Made by a program: the position numbers and the translations under genes | In this document: piece by piece, positions 8,215-16,500 of the stretch | Numbering within the stretch: the first letter of the stretch is position 1 | Layout of the letters: each line of letters starts with the position of its first letter | The notes under the pieces: model-generated | Seen by the model: only the letters and a program-made list of their open reading frames with translations | Database searches by the model: none | What the model was told of the DNA's origin: nothing | Assembly (NCBI GenBank): GCA_015065205.1 | Contig: SVQS01000003.1 | Coordinates: 1-33,452 of the forward strand | Origin: Oscillospiraceae bacterium | GTDB lineage: Bacteria; Bacillota; Clostridia; Oscillospirales; CAG-272 | Direction of reading: 5' to 3' | Length of the DNA stretch: 33,452 nt

Positions 8215-9597
8215 ATGAAAAACATTTTTAAAATTGCAACATTATTTTGCTTGGCCATTTGCGTTATGCTATTGATGGCTGCTTGCAACACAAAGGATGA
8301 AACACCACAAACAACAACTAACGAAGAAACTACCTCTCCCGAAATTACCACTCCCGAAATCACAACCCCTGAGGAAACAACTGCTACCGATACTTCTGTA
8401 ACCTACACAGTAACCGTGGTGGACGAGAACAACGCGCCTCTTGCAGGTGCTACCGTTCAGCTTTGTGTTGGCGAGCTTTGCAGACTTCCCGTGTTTACCG
8501 GTGCAGACGGTGTTGCAATTCTTAAGATTGACGAAGCAGACTACACCGTAAAGGTAACCCTTGGCGGCTACACCGGCGAGGCAGAATATCACTTTGCCGC
8601 AGGCTCAACCGAGCTTACGGTTCAACTCACAAAAGTTCCCGAGGAAACATCAGAAGAAGATCTTTACCCCGAGCCGGTCAAGCAGCTGCTGACAAATAAC
8701 CAACCGTATTCTTTGGAGTTCGTTTCCAATGGAGACGGAACCTGCTATGTTAGCAAGCTGTATTTGAACAATCGATACGAGACTGCATTTGACATAATCA
8801 TTCCCGAACAATCCCCCACGGGAGATACTGTTACGGGCATTGACTTTGGGGACTCTCTCACCTCTCCGAATGACATAGTGCCTCGATTCTTGACGCAAAA
8901 TCAAGTAAATGAGATTTTAACGCAGGTCAAGGCAGATTATCCGGATCTGGAAAACGGCGATGTCGACAGATGGTGGATAAATGCATACCTTCATTTCGAT
9001 GTTTCAAAAATGTCACCATTGATGGCTCAAGAAATGATTAAAAGATATCCAGTGCTTGAATATATGAATATTATTTTTTCTTGGTCTTCCAAAATGTCTA
9101 AAGTTGATGACACCTTCTTGAGACTTAAAATGGCCGACATTACGTTGTCTGTAGCAAAACAGTGCTATGAAGACCTTATTCAAGAGATGCGTGATGCAGG
9201 TGCGCCCGAAGAAACGCTGACCATTTATAAAGAACTCTTAGAGGCAATGCCTGTGTACGTAAATCAGAGCGAATATGTTCGCTATTTACACATTCCGTCA
9301 TCGGTTACCAATATCAATGCAGAGTCGTTATCTTGTTTGATGTTTGAGTTTGAATATGATGGTGAGTGTATCGATAGAGGTGTTGTTCTTCCTGCGTTTG
9401 ATTTGCAAACCACAAATGCAATAAAGCGCGCCGTTGCCGCAAGTTTGCCTGATGAGTATGAATTTGTTATTTTTTCTCAAAGCACGTCCTCTGTTGGGTA
9501 TGAGGAAATCGACAATTTTGCAATCTATTCTCCTGAAGAACCCGAAAGCAATGTTCTTGCTTGGCACTATGTAGATGGTGTGCCGACGCTTTGGTAA
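8215..9597 (+). CDS. Thr-rich lipoprotein with carboxypeptidase-regulatory-like domain
   Basis: A 460-aa predicted surface lipoprotein. The N-terminal signal peptide (about 1-23) ends in the lipobox MAAC with Cys24. A Thr/Glu/Pro-rich linker with ITTPE repeats follows. Residues roughly 60-140 resemble a carboxypeptidase-regulatory/Cna-B-like beta-sandwich (VTVVDENNAPLAGATV...). The remaining ~300 residues match no family I recognise; they include an acidic region and the C-terminal AWHYVDGVPTLW, seen in some BspA-type surface proteins. The ATG at 8215 has AAAAGGAG upstream; an in-frame ATG at 8182 lies inside the queA end and is less likely. The gene ends with its own terminator. Role: cell-surface adhesion or binding, inferred only. 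Confidence 0.8.
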   Translation: MKNIFKIATLFCLAICVMLLMAACNTKDETPQTTTNEETTSPEITTPEITTPEETTATDTSVTYTVTVVDENNAPLAGATVQLCVGELCRLPVFTGADGVAILKIDEADYTVKVTLGGYTGEAEYHFAAGSTELTVQLTKVPEETSEEDLYPEPVKQLLTNNQPYSLEFVSNGDGTCYVSKLYLNNRYETAFDIIIPEQSPTGDTVTGIDFGDSLTSPNDIVPRFLTQNQVNEILTQVKADYPDLENGDVDRWWINAYLHFDVSKMSPLMAQEMIKRYPVLEYMNIIFSWSSKMSKVDDTFLRLKMADITLSVAKQCYEDLIQEMRDAGAPEETLTIYKELLEAMPVYVNQSEYVRYLHIPSSVTNINAESLSCLMFEFEYDGECIDRGVVLPAFDLQTTNAIKRAVAASLPDEYEFVIFSQSTSSVGYEEIDNFAIYSPEEPESNVLAWHYVDGVPTLW

Positions 9598-9651
9598 TAA
9601 ATCGATTGCGCGGGAAATTATCGCACAAAAAGTAATCATCGAATACCCCCC

Positions 9652-9680
9652 GCCCGAGGACAAAATCCTCGGGCTTTCTT
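9652..9680 (+). terminator. terminator of the lipoprotein gene
   Basis: GCCCGAGGA and TCCTCGGGC form a 9-bp stem around CAAAA, followed by TTTCTT. The same stem-loop sequence recurs at 10499-10521 behind the next gene. Confidence 0.85.
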
Positions 9681-9689
9681 ATTGTTACG

Positions 9690-9775
9690 GTGAAACTAAC
9701 CAAAGCCTCCCTCCGAGAGGGGGGCGAGTAAAATGAGCCAGATGAGGTGTAGCCGCCCTTGGCGGCGTTAGGTAC
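9690..9775. repeat. degenerate repeat fragment following the terminator
   Basis: After the terminator comes a GTGAAACTAAC stretch and AAAGCCTCCCTC...GAGGGGGG, then AGCCGCCCTTGGCGGC. The order terminator, ATTGTT, GTGA(A)ACTAAC, (A)GCCTCCCT parallels 10499-10565 behind the next gene. This suggests a duplicated terminator-plus-repeat unit, now diverged. It occupies most of the 316-nt gap before the next gene. Confidence 0.45.
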
Positions 9776-9813
9776 AGTCAACTATCAGTTGATATTCAAA
9801 AAGCAAAAACCTA

Positions 9814-9842
9814 TTGACAATCCATCCATTATGTGTTACAAT
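9814..9842 (+). promoter_or_regulatory. promoter of the 9914 gene
   Basis: TTGACA (9814-9819), 17-bp spacer, TACAAT (9837-9842). Transcription would begin near 9849, right at the first copy of a duplicated initiation-region sequence. Confidence 0.8.
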
Positions 9843-9850
9843 AAATTTGT

Positions 9851-9937
9851 GAGGGGGACGGCACCCATAACAAAAAACGGCATCACAAAATAATTGCATA
9901 TCACTATAAGGGGGTGACACCCATCGAAAAAAACATT
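9851..9937 (+). repeat. imperfect duplication of a translation-initiation region
   Basis: Two ~29-nt segments are near-identical: one at 9851-9877 (GAGGGGGACGGCACCCATAA, then a run of A) and one at 9908-9934 (AAGGGGGTGACACCCATCGA, then a run of A), differing by a few substitutions and a one-base gap. The second carries the apparent ribosome binding site of the downstream gene. Confidence 0.55.
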
Positions 9938-10492
9938 ATTGTAGTAGATGAGCAAGGAAATGAATATGAGGCGACCTATCCAAAACGGGCAAAAGGTCTT
10001 GTAAAAAACGGCAGGGCACGCTTCGTAGACGAAAACAAAATATGCCTTGCGTGTCCTCCGGATAAAATTTTGGAGGAAGAAAAAGTGTCTAATAATACAA
10101 ACGAATTGACCGCAAAGGAAATCTTCACACAGATTACCATTCTGCAAAAGCAGCTTACCGAAAACAGTCAAACATCTTTGCATCGCCTTGGGGATGCGCT
10201 TTCAACGTTCGAGAGTGAAAACGTTGAGGATTCCGGTGAGCAAATTTCCGAAATTTGCAATGTTTTTTATACGAGAGAGCTGACACTTCTCAAGATGCTT
10301 GAAATGTATGAAAAGATGTACAATGACATTCAAAACGAGGAAACCAAAAAAGTTAATTTGGTAAAATCGGCATTTGATAACAATATGGCAATGATAAAGG
10401 AATCCAATATGGAAACACAAGACAAGGTTGCAGCTCTCAGCTACGTTACCGATAAAATTGCAGAGCTTGTAGAAAAAGCAATCACCAAATAA
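9914..10492 (+). CDS. small protein with RRXRR/PLMP-like N-terminal module
   Basis: A ~190-aa soluble protein. Residues about 6-48 have a compact motif, VVDEQGNEYEATYPKRAKGL then VKNGRARFV, resembling the RRXRR (PLMP) module found at the N-terminus of IscB-type proteins: a short beta strand, a Pro/Arg loop, and a helix ending in KNGRAR. The rest is predicted helical and charged, with no nuclease motifs, so this is not an IscB. The start is uncertain. A GTG at 9914 lies inside the apparent ribosome binding site AAGGGGGTGA, while the ideally spaced codon is ATC at 9923. It has its own promoter and terminator. Function unknown; nucleic-acid binding is a guess from the module. Confidence 0.65.
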   Translation: MTPIEKNIIVVDEQGNEYEATYPKRAKGLVKNGRARFVDENKICLACPPDKILEEEKVSNNTNELTAKEIFTQITILQKQLTENSQTSLHRLGDALSTFESENVEDSGEQISEICNVFYTRELTLLKMLEMYEKMYNDIQNEETKKVNLVKSAFDNNMAMIKESNMETQDKVAALSYVTDKIAELVEKAITK

Positions 10493-10498
10493 CAACCC

Positions 10499-10527
10499 GC
10501 CCGAGGACAAAATCCTCGGGCTTTTTT
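10499..10527 (+). terminator. terminator of the 9914 gene
   Basis: GCCCGAGGA/TCCTCGGGC 9-bp stem with a CAAAA loop and six T residues, starting 7 nt after the stop codon. It has the same stem and loop as the terminator at 9652-9680. Confidence 0.92.
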
Positions 10528-10549
10528 ATTGTTTGCAGTGACTAACGAT

Positions 10550-10685
10550 AGGCTCCCTTGTGTAAAGGGATGCTGTAAAATGTCGCAAGCGACAAGGGAC
10601 TGAGGGATTGTCTTAAAAGAATTTTGTTTTTAAAAATCCCTCCGCCTCGTATACACTCGGCACCTCCCTTTACACAAGGGAGGCT
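10550..10685. repeat. MITE-like palindromic element
   Basis: A 136-bp element with 21-bp terminal inverted repeats: AGGCTCCCTTGTGTAAAGGG at the left and CCCTTTACACAAGGGAGGCT at the right, one mismatch over the arms. It contains no gene. The AGGCTCCCTTGTGTAAAGGG end is familiar from gut Firmicutes intergenic repeats. It sits between the terminator of the upstream gene and the typA promoter. A related, degraded sequence is at 9690-9775. Confidence 0.7.
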
Positions 10686-10760
10686 TTCTCATTCGCGCCT
10701 TTTTGTCAACTCCTACAAAACAAATTATCACATTTTTCAAAAAAATGTTTGATATAGGGC

Positions 10761-10789
10761 TTTTCATACGTCGTTTTTTGTGGTATAAT
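10761..10789 (+). promoter_or_regulatory. probable promoter of typA
   Basis: TATAAT at 10784-10789 matches consensus; 17 bp upstream TTTTCA (10761-10766) is a weak -35. Transcription would start near 10796, about 47 nt before the GTG start of typA. Confidence 0.6.
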
Positions 10790-10842
10790 ATGTATTTGGT
10801 ATGTTTTGAAAAAAATTTGGACGAATATGGAGAATTGGAAAA

Positions 10843-12687
10843 GTGATCAGAGAAGATTTGAGAAACGTGGCAATTATCGCGCACGTTGACCACGGTAAAA
10901 CGACATTGGTAGACGGGCTCCTCAAGCAGGGCGGCATCTACCGCGAAAATCAAGAGACCGTTGTTCGCGTTATGGACTCCGGCGACCTTGAAAAAGAGCG
11001 CGGCATTACCATTTTGGCAAAGAACACCGCCGTTCACTATAAGGATATTAAGATCAACATCATCGATACCCCCGGCCACGCCGACTTTGGTGGCGAGGTT
11101 GAGAGAATTTTGAAGATGGTAAACGGTGTTATCCTTTTGGTTGACGCTGCCGAGGGACCTATGCCCCAAACACGCTTCGTTTTGCAAAAGGCGTTGGAGT
11201 TGAACCACCGCGTTATCGTTTGCATCAACAAAATAGACAAGCCCGATGCCCGTCTTGGCGAGGTTGAGGACGAAATTCTCGAACTCTTGATGGACCTTGG
11301 CGCAAACGACGAACAGCTCGACAGCCCGATGATGTACTGCTCGGGTCGTGCAGGTACTGCTACCGAGGATCCCCTCGAAGAGGGCGTTGACCTGACTCCT
11401 CTGTTTGAAAAGATCGTCAACTATATGCCTGCTCCCGAGGGAGATGAGACGGGTGATCTTCAGCTGCTCGTTTCCTCCATCGACTACAACGATTACGTTG
11501 GACGTATCGGTATCGGACGCATCGAGCGCGGAAACATTCGTGTAGGTCAAGAGGTTGCCATCTGCAACTATCACACCCCCGGCGCCATTAAAAAGACCAA
11601 GGTTGTCTCTCTTTACCAAATTGACGGTCTTGTTCGTCAGCCTGTTGAAAGAGCTACCGTTGGCGACATCGTCTGCTTCTCCGGTGCGGGCGACATCACC
11701 ATTGGCGACACATTGACCACCGTTGCCCATCCCGAGCCTTTGGAGTTCGTTAAGGTCTCCGAACCCACAATGGAGATGACCTTTATGGTCAACAACAGCC
11801 CCTTGGCGGGCAAGGAGGGTAAGTTTGTTACTTCCCGTCAGCTGCGCGACAGACTCTACCGCGAGCTGCTCAAGGATGTTTCCTTGCGCGTATCCGACGG
11901 TGACACCACCGACGAGTTCCGCGTTGCGGGCAGAGGTGAAATGCACCTTTCTATCCTTCTTGAAACCATGCGCCGCGAGGGCTTTGAGCTTGCTTGCTCC
12001 AATCCCCGTGTGCTTTACAAGGAAATCGACGGCAAAAAGTGCGAGCCTATGGAGCGCGTAACGCTTGACGTTCCTATGGATTACGTTGGCGTTGTTGTTG
12101 AAAAGCTCTCCCAACGCAAGGGCGACCTGCTCTCGATGAACCCTGTCGGAAGCCGCACACGTATCGAATATTCTATTCCGTCTCGTTGTCTGTTTGGCTA
12201 CCGTTCCGAGTTCCTCACCGCTACCCACGGCGAAGGTGTTATCAACACCATCTTCGATGGTTACGCACCTTATCGCGGAGAGATCACCATGAAGTTCACA
12301 GGCTCTCTCATCGCGTCCGAGGCAGGTGAGACCACCCGTTACGGTCTCTACAACACCCAGGAGCGCGGGCAGCTCTTTGTTGGTCCGCAAACGCAGGTTT
12401 ATGAGGGAATGATCGTTGGTGAAAACCCGAAAAACGATGACATTGCCGTCAATCCTTGCAAAAAGAAGCAACTCACCGCCATCCGTTCTGCGGGTGCGGA
12501 CGAAAAGCTTCTCTTGACTCCTGCCAAGATTTTCACCTTGGAAGAAGCAATCGAATATATCACCGATGACGACCTCATCGAGGTCACACCCAAGTCCATC
12601 CGTCTGCGCAAAAAGATCCTCAATACCGAACTCCGTATGAAGGAAATGATGCGCCGCCGCCGTGAATTGGAAGCACAAAAGAAGTAA
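10843..12687 (+). CDS. typA: ribosome-associated GTPase TypA/BipA
   Basis: A 614-aa translational GTPase involved in ribosome assembly and stress or low-temperature growth. The G domain shows AHVDHGKT (13-20), the switch I segment ERGITILAKN, DTPGHADFGGEVER and NKIDKPDAR. Domains II, III and V and the basic C-terminal tail (MMRRRRELEAQKK) follow, giving the normal family length. It starts with GTG, with GGAG upstream. The stop codon at 12685-12687 lies inside the 5-bp target duplication of the transposon that begins two bases later. The coding sequence is therefore intact, but its native 3' flank now lies 6.4 kb away. Confidence 0.97.
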   Translation: MIREDLRNVAIIAHVDHGKTTLVDGLLKQGGIYRENQETVVRVMDSGDLEKERGITILAKNTAVHYKDIKINIIDTPGHADFGGEVERILKMVNGVILLVDAAEGPMPQTRFVLQKALELNHRVIVCINKIDKPDARLGEVEDEILELLMDLGANDEQLDSPMMYCSGRAGTATEDPLEEGVDLTPLFEKIVNYMPAPEGDETGDLQLLVSSIDYNDYVGRIGIGRIERGNIRVGQEVAICNYHTPGAIKKTKVVSLYQIDGLVRQPVERATVGDIVCFSGAGDITIGDTLTTVAHPEPLEFVKVSEPTMEMTFMVNNSPLAGKEGKFVTSRQLRDRLYRELLKDVSLRVSDGDTTDEFRVAGRGEMHLSILLETMRREGFELACSNPRVLYKEIDGKKCEPMERVTLDVPMDYVGVVVEKLSQRKGDLLSMNPVGSRTRIEYSIPSRCLFGYRSEFLTATHGEGVINTIFDGYAPYRGEITMKFTGSLIASEAGETTRYGLYNTQERGQLFVGPQTQVYEGMIVGENPKNDDIAVNPCKKKQLTAIRSAGADEKLLLTPAKIFTLEEAIEYITDDDLIEVTPKSIRLRKKILNTELRMKEMMRRRRELEAQKK

Positions 12688-12688
12688 T
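12684..12688. repeat. left target-site duplication (GTAAT)
   Basis: GTAAT directly before the TGTCA end of the mobile element. It spans the last base of the final typA codon, the TAA stop and one more base. The identical pentamer directly follows the opposite end at 19146-19150. Confidence 0.85.
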
Positions 12689-12696
12689 TGTCAAGG

Positions 12697-12801
12697 TCTA
12701 ATTTCATTGCTAACAAGTCTAATTTAATCGCTAACAAGATTGGGTTAAAAAATGCGATGTTTAATTTAATCGCTAACAAGTACAATTTAATCGCTAACAA
12801 G
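12697..12801 (+). repeat. left-end repeat array (four 21-bp sites)
   Basis: Units at 12697-12717, 12718-12738, 12760-12780 and 12781-12801 share the core AATTTAATCGCTAACAAG. The first has TTTCATTGC instead of TTTAATCGC. The gap 12739-12759 is exactly one unit long (21 bp) but unlike the repeat, so the sites are all in register. They are the likely binding sites of a TnsB/TniA-type transposase. Confidence 0.85.
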
Positions 12802-12808
12802 AAAATAC

Positions 12809-12856
12809 CAAAGCAGAAGGACGGGACTCCAAAATTGGAGTTCCGTCCTTTTGCTT
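12809..12856 (+). terminator. terminator inside the left transposon end
   Basis: GGACGGGACTCCA and TGGAGTTCCGTCC form a 13-bp stem (one G-T pair) around AAA. Outer bases AAAGCA and TGCTTT extend it, and TTTTGCTTTT follows. It would stop transcription coming from typA into the cargo and insulate the cargo genes. The region from here to the cargo promoter (12857-13001) shows nothing else clear. Confidence 0.8.
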
Positions 12857-13001
12857 TTAAAACCGTATCGACCGCAGGCTCAATTTCTTTGAAATCGTGT
12901 GATTTATCGGTTATCTGTAAAGTGTTTTGAATGTTACGGATTATTTTATCCTTCGTAATTTCTTTTTCGTGTTGCTCTGTTCTGTCATATATTAAAAAAT
13001 A

Positions 13002-13030
13002 TTGAAAAACGATTGAATATATGATATAAT
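13002..13030 (+). promoter_or_regulatory. cargo operon promoter
   Basis: TTGAAA (13002-13007), 17-bp spacer, TATAAT (13025-13030). The predicted start near 13037 gives a leader of about 25 nt before the first cargo gene. The element thus carries its own promoter. Confidence 0.8.
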
Positions 13031-13062
13031 AGACCATATAAAGCTTGTATTGGAGAATTTTT

Positions 13063-13497
13063 ATGCCTAACAAAAGCATTCAAATATACGTTGCCCTAAA
13101 GCACATGGGAAACGTAGCAAGAAAAGTAAAAGAATATCCGTTCTTACTCGGTAAGACACCGCGCACGTTTCGTGAGTTGATCGAAGAATCGGTAAGATCT
13201 TGCGTTGATGCATACAAGACACGCGCAAACAATGCGAACAACCCCGCACCGCTTACCGATGAGCAGCTTGACGGGATGCGCGAGATCGGCAAATTTGCGT
13301 TTGGTGTGCATTACAATGAAAACAAAATAGACGAAGAAAAAGCTATTCAAACTGCGATAGATGCGGTGACGGACGGACTTGTGCGCGTGTTCAAGGGGAC
13401 GAATGAAATTACCGATCTTGATGCCGAAATCGAAATATCCGAAGGCGATGTCTTTACGTTCGTAAGACTTACAATGCTCTCGGGCAGAATGTGGTAA
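13063..13497 (+). CDS. uncharacterised 144-aa partner of the DUF4132 protein
   Basis: A soluble protein with no recognised family, signal peptide or membrane segment. I start it at 13063 (MPNKSIQIYV), which has TTGGAG 7 nt upstream; the in-frame start at 13045 lacks a ribosome binding site. Residues 1-55 look like a beta strand plus helices (FRELIEESVRSCVDAY). Then comes a short Asn/Pro-rich linker (55-64), helical middle segments, and a C-terminal part ISEGDVFTFVRLTMLSGRMW ending in an aromatic residue. It is the first gene of the cargo operon. The ribosome binding site of the 1749-aa gene directly follows its stop codon, so the two products are probably made together and may interact. Confidence 0.85.
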   Translation: MPNKSIQIYVALKHMGNVARKVKEYPFLLGKTPRTFRELIEESVRSCVDAYKTRANNANNPAPLTDEQLDGMREIGKFAFGVHYNENKIDEEKAIQTAIDAVTDGLVRVFKGTNEITDLDAEIEISEGDVFTFVRLTMLSGRMW

Positions 13498-13510
13498 AGG
13501 AGGGACCCCA

Positions 13511-16500
13511 ATGGCGGATAATGTTTCGGAAAAATACGAAGCAATGATGAAAAAGAAAAAGCTCGCGGAAGCTTATGCGGAAAAATTTCGCAAGCGCGAG
13601 GAATTGCTGAAAGAAAAGCTAAGCAAGGGGCAGTATGATTTTTTCAAAAATCAAGGACAATTCCTTGACCAGACCATCTATTCGAATCTCGTAACGGCAA
13701 TGAGAAATCCGAGTACCGTTCCTTCGGAATACGTATCCAAAAAATTGGGATGGCTCTTTGATTTTGCAATTCCAAGCCGTGAAAAGGACGTTATTTTGTA
13801 TTTTGCGGACAGACTGCAAGAATATCCTTATTCGGATTCTTACAGCAGAAGATCGTTCAGGGCAAAAGGGAACGGCGCATACGCATCGAAGCTTGCGTAT
13901 ATGATCCGTCAATATGGCAATGCCAATATGAATGTAGTCGACGAGCCCCTCGACAAAATTATCACCGGAGAAGTATCCGAACAGGCCAAGGCTTATCTTG
14001 ACGGCTATGCTTGGCGCGGATGCGGATATACGGGATGGCAGGTAGCATACGCACTTGATCATCATAACAGTAAAGTAGAAGAAGCCGTTCGTCGAATCCT
14101 GACCGAGGAAAACGGTTCGGGAATGATGACAAACGAGCTTATTCGCGGTGTGGTTTTCAGCCACAGAAGTGATTTTCATGAGCTTCTGGGCAAGCTGCTT
14201 CTTGCGGCAAGACTGCAAGAAGGTCTCCGCCAAGTCATCTGCGAAAATGCCGATTACGGCACAAAAGCCTGTTTTCTCACCATATTAAAGGTAATTGCCG
14301 AGGACAATTTGATCCGTTTTTCATCGGTTAAGCGCGCTGTGGGAACTTGGCTTGGTATCTTGACGGAAGAAGCGCGCGATCTTGACCGCGTCAGCGAAAA
14401 GAGCGTTCGTCTGATCATTGATTGTCTTGAAGACGAAAACGCACGAAAGAAACACCTTGCATCCGAGGATGCGATGAAGATCTATATTGCTCTTTGGAGC
14501 TACGGTCTCGATGATATTGACGATGCCATTCAAAAAATCGTTCAGATTGCAAACAACGGCTCAATACATCAGTTACTTGTAGCAGGCTATTTTGTGGCAA
14601 ATCTCGATCTGCCGTATCTATCCAATCAGATCGCAAAGATCGTGCTGAAGAAGCACTACGATAAGGACGAGGTTCTTGCAGTATGGCTTCCTTGCTTTAT
14701 GCCCACACGAGTGTCTGCCTTGTGGAATGCCATAAGAAACGAGCAGCCTATCGAATACAACACTTGGTTTGATAGTAAGGCTGAAATACACGAGCATTAT
14801 CAGCTTATCAAAGAGCTGTATTCTGCTTTCTCCGGCAAAACCAAAACATTCTCCCCCTGTGTTTTTCCGTGGTATGAAGCCAAAATTGCCAAGAGTGATT
14901 TTGCCGAACTTCTTTGCACCTTGACGGCTTTGTTGGGGGATAATGAAAAAATTGATGAAGCCTGCGGCTTGATCAAAGAATGTGATTCCAATCAAAGGCA
15001 AACTTATTTTTACGCCCTGCTGCACAATCCCAAAACACCGCTCCAGCGTAAAACCGTGTTGGAAGGTCTTGTTGATAGAGAAACATACACTCGCAAATCA
15101 GCTTACACGATTGTGTCCCAAATGAAATTGTCGGCTGATGAATATCACTCTATCGAGGAATATTTGCGTTTTAAGGGTGCAGATATTCGTAAAAACGTAA
15201 TAGAGCTTTTGCTCCGGCAAAATGATTCCGAACTCACCGCGTGCATCGGTCGACTGCTTGAAAACAGCAAGGAAGAAGTGCGCCTTGGCGGACTTGATAT
15301 GCTGTTGCAGCTCAAAAAGGATGCAAAACGCCACAAAATCACAGAGTCCTTTGCAAGTATTCTTTCCCAAAGAGCAAAAGCCGATGATCTTCCCTCAAAG
15401 GAAAAGATCTTGCTTGATTCTCTTGTTCCCGCAAAAGCGGAAACGAAAACGGAGGCAGTCAAGCTGTTCTGTGCAGAGGACAAATACCTGCCTGTCGAAT
15501 TTGATGCAGAGTATACAGAGCTGTGTGCAAAGACCTTTGCAGAATATTTCCCGGACTCGAAATTGCCCGAGCTGATTCGCGGCAAAAAGAGGGGGATGAA
15601 CTTTTTTGACAAGATCAAATCGGCATTGACTGATCCTGTTGCCTGCAAATCCGCAACTGTTGCGGCGATGGATATTCTGTCGCTTTCCAAGCTGATTGAT
15701 GAGCATAAACGCGATCCGTTTGTAAATTCGTGGGGCGAAACTGTACTTTTTGGAAACGTACCGCCGCATTCTCCCCACCTTGAGGACAAAGACGGTAAAT
15801 TCGTGTTTGCAGAGCTCTGGGATGAATGGAAAAAGACCAATGGAATAACCAATGCGCGCCTTGTTCGTGCGCTCGTTTTGTTCAAAGCATACAGAAAGAA
15901 AACACACTTTTCCGTGACTTGCGCAGAGACGATAAGAACCGTATTTGGAGCAGGCTTTGAACGTGGCGAAAATCTTCCTTATCCCGCTATTATCGCCATG
16001 ATTCTCAGTCACCTGCTTGACTGTGTGCCGAAGGAAGAGCTCTCACAACTTGCATCCGCAATTGCGATATGGTTTATCGGGTGCGTACCTGATAATATGG
16101 TTATGATTCACGCTCCAACACAGGAAAAATTGCCAATGCAACTGGAAATGGCACACCTGCTTGCACACGCTCAGTTGTATCAAATTTACAAATGGTTGAA
16201 ATGTGAAAACAATGCTGATTTGAAAAACACTTTCCCATTAGCTGTTGCATCTGCGGAACGTTGTGTGGCAGCTTTCAAGAAGATTCCCAAAGAAGAAACG
16301 AAGATCGGCAATTCCTATTACTACATTGGCGATTCACGTATTCGTGTTTTGCACGAGCCGCATGAGAGTATGTACGGTTCTCGCAATCCTCTTGTCGGTG
16401 TAAACGCATATTTGTTTGCGGCATATCAAGGTATTATTACCAAGGCTCAGTTGTTTGAATTCTTGCTTGATGCTGATAACCTACGCGAATCGATGGAGAC

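Noticed and set aside
10630..12678. 682-aa minus-strand open frame
   Set aside because: It is the antisense shadow of typA; the plus strand has complete GTPase motifs.
12697..12801. CRISPR array made of ~21-bp repeats
   Set aside because: Repeats are directly adjacent in pairs, only four copies, no variable spacers, and a mirrored set lies at 19008-19137. The transposon-end reading explains all of it.
12688..12930. Plus-strand open frame with a heptapeptide repeat (SNLIANK-like)
   Set aside because: The heptad is only the 21-bp DNA repeat read in frame. The frame starts with TTG at the typA stop with no ribosome binding site and runs through a terminator hairpin.
12399..13079. Minus-strand 226-aa open frame with LLAIKLD-like repeats
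   Set aside because: It overlaps the typA end, the repeat array, a terminator and the cargo promoter; no ribosome binding site or family match.
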